64,000 nucleotides of DNA from Cyanobacterium aponinum PCC 10605 (GCF_000317675.1 NC_019776.1:3782001-3846000), one strand, 5' to 3'; shown: positions 17,705 through 28,636, counted from the stretch's first letter. Numbers and translations: made by a program. The notes: generated from the sequence alone by a model not told the origin.

Positions 17705-20700
17705 TTACCAAGGATTCCCAATCATAGTGAAAGGAGCCCAATAGAAAGGATGGGAAAAATTTTCTTTCTGACGAGAATTTTCTGGTAAACCCTCCAAAGA
17801 AACAGAGAGATTAGGGGTAACAATAGAATTTCCATCCTCTGCTTTGTACACTTTCCCCCGTAAAAGATTTAATTGAGCTTGTCTTAGTGCTTCCGCTTTG
17901 ATGGGTGCTGATTTCAACTGACTATAAAAATCTGTCATTAATGCAAGAGTACCAGTATCACTCACTTGCCAAACACTACCCATTGCCGTTTTTACCCCTG
18001 CTTGTACCGCTAACCCTGCAAACCCTAATTCAGCTATTTCATTACCAAAAGCGGTTTCACAGGCACTTAATACCATTAACTCAACTAGAGGATCATTTAA
18101 ACCTAATTGACGTACTTCTTCTAAGTTTAAACGACTATTATGCAATTGAATAAAGCTATTTTGCGTCTCAGTGTAATTAAACTCCCCATGAGTACCAAAA
18201 TGGACAATTCCATAGGATTGACGGCTTAAATTATTTTTGATTTGTTCTAGGGTAAAGTTTTCATTGAGATAGTTTTGGGAGTCTGTAATATTTTCTCCTG
18301 TCCAAACTTTTCTGATAGTTGGTAATTCCAAGGCAACAGCCGGTAAAGGTATCACATTAGGATAAGAAAAATCAGAAGCCCCCATAGCTAATAAACTTAA
18401 ATCTTGAATGGGGCGAAAACGATTATCATTTAGATTTAAACTAGGTGCTAAACCGCTACTATATTTTTCTACTAAAAACTCTTGACTATCTTGATCATAA
18501 AGAGCCGCTAAAGGAGTAAAACGAATCTCGGCGGGAAGAATAAATAATAAGTTAGAAATTTCTCGCTCTTGTAATTGTTTTTCAATGGGTTTTACTAACC
18601 AATTATATAAATCACTAGCATAAGGTTTATAGCTATCATTCAAATCAAAAGGATTCGCTACACTTGACCATAAATCTGTAGCAGTTTGGGTGATTTGTTG
18701 ACGAGTTACAGGTAAAACCATACGAATGGGATTACCCTCATTAGTAATAACTAAAATATCTAAAATATCGTCAGGAGAAGAAGGAGGAGCGATATTTGGT
18801 TGTACTTTATTGGTGTCAATTTCAACTTGACTATATTCATTGGTGTTATTAATTTCTCGACGGGCAAAATCTTCGTCAAAGTCTGATGGTTGATAACCTT
18901 TGGGGGTAAAACTTACATAGACAATAGCAGGTTTTTCTCCCACTTCTTTTTCAAGGTTGAGTAAGATTGTTCTTGCCTGACTAATGGTTACAATGGGTGC
19001 ATCTTGGGGCAGTAAAGCAATATTTTGAACAATATCTTCATTGGGACGTATTACAGAATTATCTGGATTACTGATGGGGAAGCGTCTTTCTGTTTCCAAA
19101 GGAGGTTCAATAGGAGGTTCTACAGGGGGTTCAATAGGAGGCTCTACAGGAGGCTCTACGGGAGGCTCTACAGGAGGCTCTACAGGGGGTTCTACAGGGG
19201 GCTCTACAGGAGGCTCTACAGGAGGCTCTACGGGAGTTTGAGGTAATAAATTAACGGTGATATTCCCTTCTGTGACAGTGTTAAAATACTCGCCTTCAAC
19301 AATACTGAATTGTGTATTACTGATAAGACCTTCTGTGCCGTTATCTTCTGAGTTGCCGACGGTAAAGGGTAAACGAGAATCAGTGGTTTGTCCTTCTTCG
19401 ATACCATTAGGGAATAAATCGACTAAAATTGAACCTCCACCATCTTCGCCAGTGCTGTCAATGCTGATATTTCTTTCTCCAATGGTGTTCAACACTCTTA
19501 ATTTACCGGTAGTTGAAATATTTATATTACCGCCCGTTCCATTTTGGCTACTACTATTAATTGTATTTACCTCAATATCCTCGATCGCGCTTAAGTTGAT
19601 GTCACCACCATTACCACTATTTTCTTGACCCGTTTCTGAGTTAATTCTGGTACTACTATTTATATTTCCTGCTGTGATAGATAGAGCATTAAGAGTAATA
19701 TTACCGCCATTACCTGAGATACCATCTAAATCAGAAGTTGCAGAAGTAGAAGTATCAACATTACCAGTAATATTCAGGTTGCCGATAGTATCAATCGTAA
19801 TATTCCCGCCGTTACCAGTTACCCCTTGAGCATTAATTGCCTCAACAGAAGAACCAGCACTTATGTTATTAAGTACATTAATATCTCCTCGACTTTCGAT
19901 AACAATATTTCCTCCTCCTCCCACTGCGGCGGAAAATAACTCACCATTGACAGTAATATTATTAATATTAGGACTCTCAGAAGAAGCATTATCGAGGGTG
20001 ATTAATCCCCCTACTCCCCTTTCTCCAAACTCACAGCCGTTATCACAAAAATATCCTGAGTTAGTAAAAATAGAAACTCCGAGATTGATTTCCCCTAAAG
20101 CATCAACCGTAACATCTCCTCCATTACCACTATTAATCACTCCCACAATATCATCATTACTTTCACTAATTTCTAAAGCGAAAGAAGTAGTTTCAATCAA
20201 ACCGAGATTGTCACTGTTAAAATTAACATTTCCCCCTGCTTGAACATTAACACTTCCCCCATTAGAAGCAGTAACATCAAAAGGTGCTAATGCCCTAGAA
20301 GAAGCCAAAATATTTAGAGTATCTGATGATGAACCAACTGTAATATCATTACCTGCAATTATGGAAATATCTCCAGCATTTCCCGTTTCCGCACTACCAA
20401 AATTAGAACCAGCAAAAGAGCGAGAATCAATAGTTCCTAAGATTTCAATATTTCCCCCTACTTGTAAGCTAATATTGCCACCATCACCACTAATGACATC
20501 TTCTACCCCCAAACTGCCACAACTTTCTCCCCCGGCACAAGAGCGAGAGATAATGCTACCTGTACTTAAATTACCCTGAGTTTGAATATTAACTGTACCA
20601 CCATTGGCACTCGAATTAGAACCATTAGAAAAAGATGATATATTACCGCTATTAATATCCCCAACGCCATTTAAGGTAATATTTCCCCCTTGTTGACCAG

Positions 20701-23700
20701 TATTACTATTGGCTTCAATGTTACCTGCGTTAATACTGCTCGAAGAATTAAAGTTAACGTCACCCACAGAAGGGGCAACGGATTGACCTAAACTAGCAGA
20801 AGTATTAATATTACCCGTGGTGATACTGGCGGCATTAATATCTAAATCTAATCCGGGGGTTAATATATTACCACTGAGAAATTCTCCTTGAGCCTCAAAG
20901 TCAATATTACTGCCTGTCACCAAAATTTCGCTATTGAGAATTTGGTTGCCTAAACTTCCCACAAAACCACCAGTAAAATTAGTTGTATTGGCTGTAATGG
21001 TCAAATTATTCAGAGGTTGAGTGCCTCCGATTTCCCCGCTAACAAAAATATTGCTGTTAAGGGCGTTAAAACTTAAATTCTGAGTGCCATCGATATTACC
21101 AAAAATATTTATATCTGCACTTTCCGTCTCGTTAGTAGTGCTTAGTAAAACATTATTACCCAAAATAACATTATCATTAATAGTGATAGGATTAGCTAGG
21201 GTGATAATATCAGCGTTAAGAGTTGTGGTTGAACCATCCCCGTTAATTGTGATGGAAGCATTATCGTTGCCGTTAATGGGTGCGTTGATAAGTATATCTG
21301 TACCCTCTAGTGTTATGGGGTCATTTACCGTTAAAGGCTCATTAATTGCAATCCCTCTATCTACATCATTACTTACAGTGATACGATTAAAATTATTAAC
21401 ACTATTAAGATTTGTGACAACTACTTGACTATTTTCTCCGCTACCAAAAGAAAAACCAGTATTATTAGTTTGTAAAAATAATTGACCATCATTACCTGCA
21501 AAAGAGTTTAATTCAGGAAAACTAATGGCAGTGAAACCCCGTAAGGTCAGATTTTCTGATACCGAAGCGGTGTTATTAAAATTAAGACTTCCTTGGGTGC
21601 TAACTAAGCTGATGTTATTGGTAACGTTAAGGTTGCCATTATAAATCTGGTTGCCCGTAGTAGTAACATTCGCATTTAATCGGGTTAAGCCCTGACTATC
21701 AGTAATTAAACTATTGCTATTAAATTGATTAAGTTGTGCTTCTTCTAGCACATTGAGGGTAACTTCTCCTAAAGGTTGAATATCATCTCCTACTGCTTGA
21801 TTAAAAATAAGATTATTACTGTTAACCGTTAAATTATTATTTTCTCCTTCTTGACTATTAAGGGCTTGATTGAAAGAAATATTACCCCCCTTCAAAATAG
21901 AGTTATCTTGCAATGTCACGACACCATTAAATACTTGCTCTCCTGTAGTAACGATGCTATCACCATTACCACTGATATTAATATTTGTTGGTACATTATT
22001 GGTTGTTAAACTTGCTAAACCTGCAATATCTCCTAAAGTATCATTGCCAATACCATCACCTAAATTAATAGTCGCCCCTGCACTAACTATTACTGCTTGA
22101 GAAGTTGCCCCTTCTCTGTTTTGAATATCACTTAAGAAGACGGCAAAGACTTCCGGAGGAATCGTTGTGTCTGTTAGCTGGAGAGTGAAGTTGAAAGAGT
22201 CAACACCGCCGTTAAAATTGATGTTTTGCCCTGTGAAGGTGACACCATCATCAAGAAAAACTGAGCCATTAAAGGTTTGATTTCCAGTCGTTGTAATATT
22301 AGAACTAATTAAAGGTGCTAATTCTGGATCAGGCGGTAAAGGAAAACCAAGGGCGGAAAAGTTACTGAGGGCTAGATTTCCGTCAACATTGAGGGATTGT
22401 CCTTGAATTTGACCCACAACGAGGGTATTTTCTGCATTTATGGTAATATCTGCTCCTGCCCCTGGGACGAAAGGAGGTAGATTACCGATAATTACTCCTG
22501 TTACAATTTCTTCCCCTGTGAGATTGATAGCACCAGATTGCAATGCCCCTGCGGTGAATAATCCACCAGCTAAAACATGGCCATTATTACTATTAAGAGA
22601 AATATTACCACTATTGAGGGTAAAGGCATTACCAAATTGTTTGCCTGTTTCTGTTAAACCTTCTATATCTATATCTCCCCCTGCATTGATGCTGATATTA
22701 CCACTGGTGTTAGGTAAGGCGGTGCTAATAGCAAGGGGTATATCGTTAATATTGCCATCTCCTTCGATATTGACATAACCTAAAGCGTTGACGGTGAAAG
22801 AAATGGGAGTTGAGGAGTTGCTATCTACTTGAGTGGGTAGGATTATATCGATGTTATTTCCTTCTAAGATGGTATTTTGAAATAAGAAGGCATTGGCAAT
22901 AACGTTGGGATTAGTGCTGGAAGTGGAGAAAAACTGATTACCCAAGGTGCGAATACTCACGGCGGAGTCTGGTAAACCATTTAAGTTAATATTGAGAAAT
23001 GTATTTAAAGCTCTGCTTTGTAAGTTATTCAATCCAATATTAGCACCGATGCGATCGCTTCCTATACCATCTCCATAATTAAGATTATTTGTTGCCCTTA
23101 CATTTAGATTAACAGGTGTTTCTGAAGAATCGATGGAGGAATTAAAAGCAATATTATCCCCTGTAATGGTAGTGTTTCTAGTTAATATTACTGGATCATT
23201 ATAAGTTTGATTACCTGTTGTGGTGATGGAAGATGTATTAATTTGAGTAATACCATTGCTATCAGTAAGAAGACTTTGAGCTTGAATGGCTCTATTAAGA
23301 ATATTCGTGTTAGCAATTCTTAAATCTAAATCCCCCAAAACATTAATGCTTCCTAAATCATTAGACAAAGTTAAATCATTAATATCTGTGAGAATAACGT
23401 TATTACCACTGCGCAAATTAACCGTCTGAAAGTCGTTATTAACTGAATCGAAAATAATATCATTATTGTTAGGATTAAGAGTAGTTAAACCGCTAACATT
23501 TATAGCTCCACTATCACTTAAATTGCCATTGGTGTTTAAAGTTAAATTACCGCTAACTAAGGAATTACCAACATTTAAAGTGTTAACATCTCTGATACTG
23601 ACGTTATTTCCTTGCTCAATACTTAACGCCCCGACAAAATTATTATTCTGATTGAGGGTAATATCACCTTGAGAAGTAGCATTGAGTAAAGTGTTACCAG

Positions 23701-26700
23701 CAACGTTAATGGCATCAGTTTGAATGATACCCGGGAGAGTGGCAGTTACGGGGACAACTTCAGGGGCAGTGGTTGTTATACTCAAATTATTACCAAAATT
23801 CCCCGCTAAATTAATAACTTGCCCTCCTGTTATGGGTGAATCATTAAAAGCAAGGTTTCCTGTAGGAAATTCGCTAATTACTGTTAAATTACCTGTAATG
23901 TCTGTACTTATTTCTGCATTTAGCAATAATTCAGAAACATTAACAATTCCTAATTGACGAATAAAAATATTTCCGTTTCCATCAATATCGACGATATTTC
24001 TTGCTTGACTATTAATGATGTTGTCTGCATTGGTTAAATTATCTAAAGATGGATTAATAATGGTTTCTCCAGCTACCTGCACTTTCCCTGTAAGAGTTTG
24101 GGTTACTTCTCCTGCGGAGTTAAGGGTAAAGTTACCACCAATTAAAACTTCATCTAAAACTGTGCCACTAGGATTAAAGTTATTTATATTGACATCAGCT
24201 AAGTTAGGATCGCTGGTAGTAATACCGGTATTACCTGAAACATTAATACTGGTTTCTGATATTTGGGTTAAAGTGTTGCCGATCGAAATTTCTAAATTTC
24301 CGCTTATGATTTGATTAGAGAGGATTAAATCGTTAACATCAATTACCGTAAGATTATTGGCAATACTGGTTTCTAAAACGTTAAAGTCATTTTCTGTGCC
24401 TACTAAGGAAATATTCGCAGGAACGGAAAATTCCCCTGAAGGTATAATTGCCCCAATAGTGGAAAATCCTTGGGCAGTAATTTGAGATTGACTATCTTGT
24501 AAAATATCTCCATTAGAGAGGAGTTGAAGATTATTTGCTGATTGAATGAAGGTGGCTTCCTTGATATGGATTCCTTGATTGTCGTTATTAGGAATATTGG
24601 TATTTCCTAGGATATTAATTGAACCTGTAGCGTTAGTTGTGATGTTAGTAGTTTGTCCTGAAGGGGTTAAAGATGAACCAATACTAACACCATCTCTATT
24701 ATTGGAATTTCCTACGAGGTTAATATCTCCATTTCCATTAGTGGTAATTAGCGTATTTGCTGAACCACCTATTTCTAATCCAAATCCTACTCCATTATTA
24801 GCTGTACCGTCTAGGGTGATAAAACCATTGCCTAAAGCAGTAATCTCGCCGTAGGTTACTTTAACGCCACTATCTCCATTTAAGCCTGTGCCACCGCTAC
24901 CGATGAGGTTAATATTACCGTTTTCGGTTTTAATAATTCCCCCTGCCGAAAGAATACCAATATTGTTACTATTTCCGTCAACATCTACAGCACTACCATC
25001 GCCTCCGATACCTTGTATGTCAATAACACCATCTCCCCTAGTATTAATTATTACCGTATTGACTCCCCCTATAGAAACACCTACGTTATTAACGGCAGTG
25101 GAAGAAGATAAACCTTCTCCTCTGATGGATATGTTTCCTCCTTCCGCATTGAGGTTTCCTTTTATATCAACACCGTTATTAAAGGTTTCCGTTGAGGCGA
25201 TATTTTCGGGAAATAATAAGTCTGGTGTGCCTACAGCAAAGCCACTTAAAGGGTCTGAACCTCCCCCCAATACTATATTTCCGCCATTGGTATTGATGGA
25301 TGAACCCTCTAAAAGTGCGATCGCACCCCCTGTTTCTCCAGTGAGATTAGAATTAAAGACAACATTAAGAGAATCTGTGGAAAGGGTATCTTGATTTTCA
25401 ATAACACCACCAAAACGAATATTCCTATTAGCTTCAAGGGTAAGAGTTTTGACTGTACCACTATCTGCTCCAATTCCTGCATAATTAAGAATGGCATCAC
25501 TATTCCAAATAATATTTCCTGCTTCTTCCCCTTCACTTTGAGTAGAAACTGTGACACTACCAATTTGTAAACCGTCTTGAATTAAGCCAACGGGTAAAAC
25601 GGCACTATCGCCCGTGGGTTCAAAAGGACTAAAAACATTAATATTAACTGGTTCACCTTCGGCTACAATCTCAATATTAGAAGGGTCAATTAACCATTCT
25701 CCCGGTTGCCCGACAATAGCTTCTGTATCGGGAATAGTTGTTATCTGAAAAGAATTAACCCCACTGGTTTCAACAAACCCCCCATCGCCGCCAAACTCTC
25801 CCCCTCTGGCTTTTAACTTTCCGTGAATACTAGCGTGATTATCAGCAAAAGCAATAATTTCTCCTCCATTGCCCTTAAGGGTAGCGGAAGCAGAAACCTG
25901 AGAATCAGGACTAATATAGGTAATTTCAGCATTGGGAATAGTGCCTTGACCTTTTTTTTCTCCTCCAATCAATACCCTTCCACCGCCATTGCTACCGTCT
26001 GCTGTAATTTCTCCTTGGATAACTCCCACTTTATCCCCTAAGATGGTGATTTCTCCCCCCAAATTTTGAGAAGATGTGCTGATTTTTCCTGAAGCAACGG
26101 CATAAACACTTAAATGATTATCTTTGCTATCTGAGATGGTAGCATTTCCCACCTGTACCTGATTATTGTTAACAGTTACATCACCAATTTCTAAACCCGT
26201 ATTTTTTGCCCCTGTCAACAAAGTCGGCAAATCTTGAGGGGTGAACCCTAATAAATTTCCTTGCTCATCTTTAGGTATATCAATCTCTAAGCTCAATAAA
26301 CTACCCTCTGGGGTTATTTTTATCCTAGATGTTCCCCCCACCGCTTGTATATTGATTTTACCTTGAGCAGTTTCAATAATTCCTGTATTGATAACATTGC
26401 CACCGATAAGATTGAGATTTTGTCCTTTTGCTAGGGTTAAATCTCCTGCGTTGACGATACTTCCGGGTTTATCTGTGTTGAAAATAAAACTGTTGGGATT
26501 GCCTGTTAAGTTTTGATAGTCGCTGTTACCAATAGCATTAAATATACCGTTACCAAAACCAATACCTGTGGCAGTAGTAGCGGTGAAGTCGGCAGGAACA
26601 TTTAAACTGGCATTCTGCCCAAAAACAATCCCCGCAGGATTCATGATGAAAAGATTAGAGTTTCCCCCAGTGACTTCTATTAGCCCTTGTATATAAGAAG

Positions 26701-26977
26701 GATTACCTCCAGTGACTCTGGTTAAGATATTTTGGATGTTAGGATTAGTGAGAAATGTGGCTATTTGTTGAGGAGTTAAGCCAAATTCCTGAAAACTGTG
26801 AAAAAGGTTTTTTCCATCCCTCGACAGGGTTTGTCCATCAATTAAAATGCGATCGCCTTCTTTGGTTACAATAGTTGCAGTGCTACCATCAATAATAATT
26901 TCTTGAGCTTGGACTGGTATAAACTCAAGACCAAAAACGGATAAAGCGGTGAGTAAGAGGCTAATTTTTCTTAACAT
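17705..26977 (-). CDS. Giant two-partner-secretion exoprotein with C-terminal CHAT domain
   Basis: 3090 residues from the ATG at 26977; a TTG 12 codons upstream also fits. A signal peptide (MLRKISLLLTALSVFGLEF...VQA) precedes a filamentous-haemagglutinin-type TPS secretion domain (SNLFIMNPAGIVFGQNASLNV). About 2400 residues of Asn/Gly/Thr/Ile-rich repeats, expected to form a beta-helix, follow, then a (PVEP)n linker encoded at 19092-19235. The last 400 or so residues are a CHAT (caspase-like) domain with His in IVHFGTHGEFN and Cys in LVLSACETAFGN-type sequence, ending SHPFYWAPFTMIGNPW. No TpsB outer-membrane partner is in the window. Role unknown; adhesion or regulated proteolysis are possibilities. 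Confidence 0.9.
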   Translation of the reverse strand: MLRKISLLLTALSVFGLEFIPVQAQEIIIDGSTATIVTKEGDRILIDGQTLSRDGKNLFHSFQEFGLTPQQIATFLTNPNIQNILTRVTGGNPSYIQGLIEVTGGNSNLFIMNPAGIVFGQNASLNVPADFTATTATGIGFGNGIFNAIGNSDYQNLTGNPNSFIFNTDKPGSIVNAGDLTLAKGQNLNLIGGNVINTGIIETAQGKINIQAVGGTSRIKITPEGSLLSLEIDIPKDEQGNLLGFTPQDLPTLLTGAKNTGLEIGDVTVNNNQVQVGNATISDSKDNHLSVYAVASGKISTSSQNLGGEITILGDKVGVIQGEITADGSNGGGRVLIGGEKKGQGTIPNAEITYISPDSQVSASATLKGNGGEIIAFADNHASIHGKLKARGGEFGGDGGFVETSGVNSFQITTIPDTEAIVGQPGEWLIDPSNIEIVAEGEPVNINVFSPFEPTGDSAVLPVGLIQDGLQIGSVTVSTQSEGEEAGNIIWNSDAILNYAGIGADSGTVKTLTLEANRNIRFGGVIENQDTLSTDSLNVVFNSNLTGETGGAIALLEGSSINTNGGNIVLGGGSDPLSGFAVGTPDLLFPENIASTETFNNGVDIKGNLNAEGGNISIRGEGLSSSTAVNNVGVSIGGVNTVIINTRGDGVIDIQGIGGDGSAVDVDGNSNNIGILSAGGIIKTENGNINLIGSGGTGLNGDSGVKVTYGEITALGNGFITLDGTANNGVGFGLEIGGSANTLITTNGNGDINLVGNSNNRDGVSIGSSLTPSGQTTNITTNATGSINILGNTNIPNNDNQGIHIKEATFIQSANNLQLLSNGDILQDSQSQITAQGFSTIGAIIPSGEFSVPANISLVGTENDFNVLETSIANNLTVIDVNDLILSNQIISGNLEISIGNTLTQISETSINVSGNTGITTSDPNLADVNINNFNPSGTVLDEVLIGGNFTLNSAGEVTQTLTGKVQVAGETIINPSLDNLTNADNIINSQARNIVDIDGNGNIFIRQLGIVNVSELLLNAEISTDITGNLTVISEFPTGNLAFNDSPITGGQVINLAGNFGNNLSITTTAPEVVPVTATLPGIIQTDAINVAGNTLLNATSQGDITLNQNNNFVGALSIEQGNNVSIRDVNTLNVGNSLVSGNLTLNTNGNLSDSGAINVSGLTTLNPNNNDIIFDSVNNDFQTVNLRSGNNVILTDINDLTLSNDLGSINVLGDLDLRIANTNILNRAIQAQSLLTDSNGITQINTSSITTTGNQTYNDPVILTRNTTITGDNIAFNSSIDSSETPVNLNVRATNNLNYGDGIGSDRIGANIGLNNLQSRALNTFLNINLNGLPDSAVSIRTLGNQFFSTSSTNPNVIANAFLFQNTILEGNNIDIILPTQVDSNSSTPISFTVNALGYVNIEGDGNINDIPLAISTALPNTSGNISINAGGDIDIEGLTETGKQFGNAFTLNSGNISLNSNNGHVLAGGLFTAGALQSGAINLTGEEIVTGVIIGNLPPFVPGAGADITINAENTLVVGQIQGQSLNVDGNLALSNFSALGFPLPPDPELAPLISSNITTTGNQTFNGSVFLDDGVTFTGQNINFNGGVDSFNFTLQLTDTTIPPEVFAVFLSDIQNREGATSQAVIVSAGATINLGDGIGNDTLGDIAGLASLTTNNVPTNINISGNGDSIVTTGEQVFNGVVTLQDNSILKGGNISFNQALNSQEGENNNLTVNSNNLIFNQAVGDDIQPLGEVTLNVLEEAQLNQFNSNSLITDSQGLTRLNANVTTTGNQIYNGNLNVTNNISLVSTQGSLNFNNTASVSENLTLRGFTAISFPELNSFAGNDGQLFLQTNNTGFSFGSGENSQVVVTNLNSVNNFNRITVSNDVDRGIAINEPLTVNDPITLEGTDILINAPINGNDNASITINGDGSTTTLNADIITLANPITINDNVILGNNVLLSTTNETESADINIFGNIDGTQNLSFNALNSNIFVSGEIGGTQPLNNLTITANTTNFTGGFVGSLGNQILNSEILVTGSNIDFEAQGEFLSGNILTPGLDLDINAASITTGNINTSASLGQSVAPSVGDVNFNSSSSINAGNIEANSNTGQQGGNITLNGVGDINSGNISSFSNGSNSSANGGTVNIQTQGNLSTGSIISRSCAGGESCGSLGVEDVISGDGGNISLQVGGNIEILGTIDSRSFAGSNFGSAETGNAGDISIIAGNDITVGSSSDTLNILASSRALAPFDVTASNGGSVNVQAGGNVNFNSDNLGLIETTSFALEISESNDDIVGVINSGNGGDVTVDALGEINLGVSIFTNSGYFCDNGCEFGERGVGGLITLDNASSESPNINNITVNGELFSAAVGGGGNIVIESRGDINVLNNISAGSSVEAINAQGVTGNGGNITIDTIGNLNITGNVDTSTSATSDLDGISGNGGNITLNALSITAGNINSSTRINSETGQENSGNGGDINLSAIEDIEVNTINSSSQNGTGGNINISTTGKLRVLNTIGERNISIDSTGEDGGGSILVDLFPNGIEEGQTTDSRLPFTVGNSEDNGTEGLISNTQFSIVEGEYFNTVTEGNITVNLLPQTPVEPPVEPPVEPPVEPPVEPPVEPPVEPPVEPPIEPPVEPPIEPPLETERRFPISNPDNSVIRPNEDIVQNIALLPQDAPIVTISQARTILLNLEKEVGEKPAIVYVSFTPKGYQPSDFDEDFARREINNTNEYSQVEIDTNKVQPNIAPPSSPDDILDILVITNEGNPIRMVLPVTRQQITQTATDLWSSVANPFDLNDSYKPYASDLYNWLVKPIEKQLQEREISNLLFILPAEIRFTPLAALYDQDSQEFLVEKYSSGLAPSLNLNDNRFRPIQDLSLLAMGASDFSYPNVIPLPAVALELPTIRKVWTGENITDSQNYLNENFTLEQIKNNLSRQSYGIVHFGTHGEFNYTETQNSFIQLHNSRLNLEEVRQLGLNDPLVELMVLSACETAFGNEIAELGFAGLAVQAGVKTAMGSVWQVSDTGTLALMTDFYSQLKSAPIKAEALRQAQLNLLRGKVYKAEDGNSIVTPNLSVSLEGLPENSRQKENFSHPFYWAPFTMIGNPW
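19092..19235 (-). repeat. 12 bp tandem repeat coding a PVEP linker
   Basis: About a dozen near-identical 12 bp units (AGGAGGCTCTAC and variants on the plus strand) encode Pro-Val-Glu-Pro or Pro-Ile-Glu-Pro repeats. They separate the secreted repeat region from the CHAT domain and should form a stiff extended spacer. Unit number is likely to vary between strains. Confidence 0.9.
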
Positions 26978-27224
26978 CAAAAACGACCTATATGAGGAAT
27001 GGAAATGAAACAATTATAATTTAATTATTCTTATTCAGTTCGTCAATTATTCGGGCTTTTTTTACTTTTTCTTAACAATGATTGTTTCTTATCTCCATAA
27101 TGCAATTAAAATCTTGTTAATATTTCATTCACTTCTTAAGATTTATTAAGCTCCGAATTTTCAGTTTTATTAAACAGTCTGATTACTGGATTTTTTAAGA
27201 AAGAATACATATTTTTTGTTACTA

Positions 27225-28343
27225 ATGATTTTAAAAAACAAATTTCTACTCATAAATACTTTAATCTTATTAATATCTAATATTTTTCCTAATTCTTGTT
27301 TATCTCAAGAAACTATAAATAACAAAATAAATCAACCTATAAATTCAGAAACCAACCTTAAAGTTATTACTAATAGTTTTCCCCCTTTAGTTATCATCGA
27401 TCAAGAAAAATATACCGGTTTTAGTATAGAATTGTGGGATGCGATCGCATCTGAATTAAATATTGATTACACAATTAAGAGAAAAAATAATGTTCAAGAA
27501 TTAATTGATGGAGTTATGGCAGGAGAAGCAGACGTTGCCATCGCAGGTATATCTATGACATCTGAGAGGGAAAAAATAATCGACTTTTCCCATCCCATTT
27601 TTGAATCAGGTTTAAAAATTTTGGTGTCTGGAAAACAAGCCTCTCCTTTTGTGGTTTTTTTACGTTCTTTTTTCTCTCCAATACTTTGGAATACTATGGG
27701 TTTTTTGGTGATAGTTACCATAATTTGTGCCCATTTAATGTGGTTTTTAGAAAGGAAAAAAAATTCAGAAATGTTCCCTCAAAAATATTTCAAAGGTATT
27801 TGGGAATCTTTTTGGTGGTCTATAGTAACCCTAGTAACGGTAGGATATGGAGATAAAACCCCTATCACTTTCGGGGGAAGATTATTAGCAACCCTATGGA
27901 TGTTTACGGGAATTTTGCTCATTTCTTACTTTACTGCTTCCGTATCCTCAGATCTTACACTGCACAGAATACAAGCAAATATACATAGTTATCATGATTT
28001 ACGGGACAAAAAAGTAGGGACTCTTGCGAATACAACTTCAGCTAATTTTCTGCAGATGATTGGAGCGGAAGTTATTACTTATAACAGTATTCATAAGGCT
28101 TACTCAGCTTTGAAAAATCAAGAAATTAGAGCGATTGTTTATGACGCTCCTGTTTTAATGTACTATGCAAAACAAGATACAAAATATAATTTACAGGTTG
28201 TCGGTCATGTTTTTGAACCTCAAGACTATGCCATTGTTTTACAGTTAAACAGTATTTATCGCCAACCAATTAATGAAGCAATTTTGACTTTAAAAGAAAA
28301 TGGTACTTATAATGAAATTTATCAAAAATGGTTTGGAAATTAA
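27225..28343 (+). CDS. GluR0-like ligand-gated potassium channel
   Basis: 372 residues from the ATG at 27225; a TTG three codons upstream is the alternative. An N-terminal hydrophobic segment is followed by a bacterial periplasmic binding domain in two lobes (about 45-137 and 242-372). The lobes are interrupted by a helix (about 155-175), a pore region (GIWESFWWSIVTLVTVGYGDKTP, filter TVGYGD at 205-210) and a last helix (LLATLWMFTGILLISYFTAS). This is the layout of Synechocystis GluR0, a glutamate-gated K+ channel. The ligand here is not proven; the family binds amino acids. Confidence 0.88.
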   Translation: MILKNKFLLINTLILLISNIFPNSCLSQETINNKINQPINSETNLKVITNSFPPLVIIDQEKYTGFSIELWDAIASELNIDYTIKRKNNVQELIDGVMAGEADVAIAGISMTSEREKIIDFSHPIFESGLKILVSGKQASPFVVFLRSFFSPILWNTMGFLVIVTIICAHLMWFLERKKNSEMFPQKYFKGIWESFWWSIVTLVTVGYGDKTPITFGGRLLATLWMFTGILLISYFTASVSSDLTLHRIQANIHSYHDLRDKKVGTLANTTSANFLQMIGAEVITYNSIHKAYSALKNQEIRAIVYDAPVLMYYAKQDTKYNLQVVGHVFEPQDYAIVLQLNSIYRQPINEAILTLKENGTYNEIYQKWFGN

Positions 28344-28346
28344 TTA

Positions 28347-28632
28347 ATCTGAGTTCGGAATAAATTTTTATCTATGAGTGATGGAGAAAAGGGCAATTAG
28401 TGAATAGTGAATAGTTGATAATTAAGAATTAAAAATTAAGAATTAAGAATTAAAAACTCCGAACACTCATTATTTTCTTCTAAAACCTGAAACCGTCAAA
28501 CCTGAAACCCTGTACGGGCGAATGGCCATTCGCCCCTACTTCTCCCTCTCCCCTCATCCCCCTATCCCCAACATCTTAACACCTGCAACCTGAAACCTAC
28601 CCTTATTTGATATTCTTAAACCGAACTGAGGT
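28347..28632 (+). mobile_element. Dispersed TIR repeat (MITE-like), copy E
   Basis: 286 bp, the longest copy, with ends ATCTGAGTTCGGAATAA and TTAAACCGAACTGAGGT. It contains AATTAAG units, CCTGAAA heptamers, and an inverted repeat GGGCGAATGGCCATTCGCCC also found at 37736-37755. It starts 3 bp after the channel gene stop and ends 4 bp before the ABC ATPase stop on the other strand, so it fills the whole convergent gap. Flanking duplication is imperfect. Confidence 0.8.
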
Positions 28633-28636
28633 TTTA

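Noticed and set aside
17905-25394. Many open frames of 60-170 codons on the plus strand opposite the giant exoprotein gene
   Set aside because: They mirror the repetitive Asn/Thr/Gly coding sequence of the minus strand, have no plausible ribosome binding sites or domain motifs, and overlap a clearly real gene.
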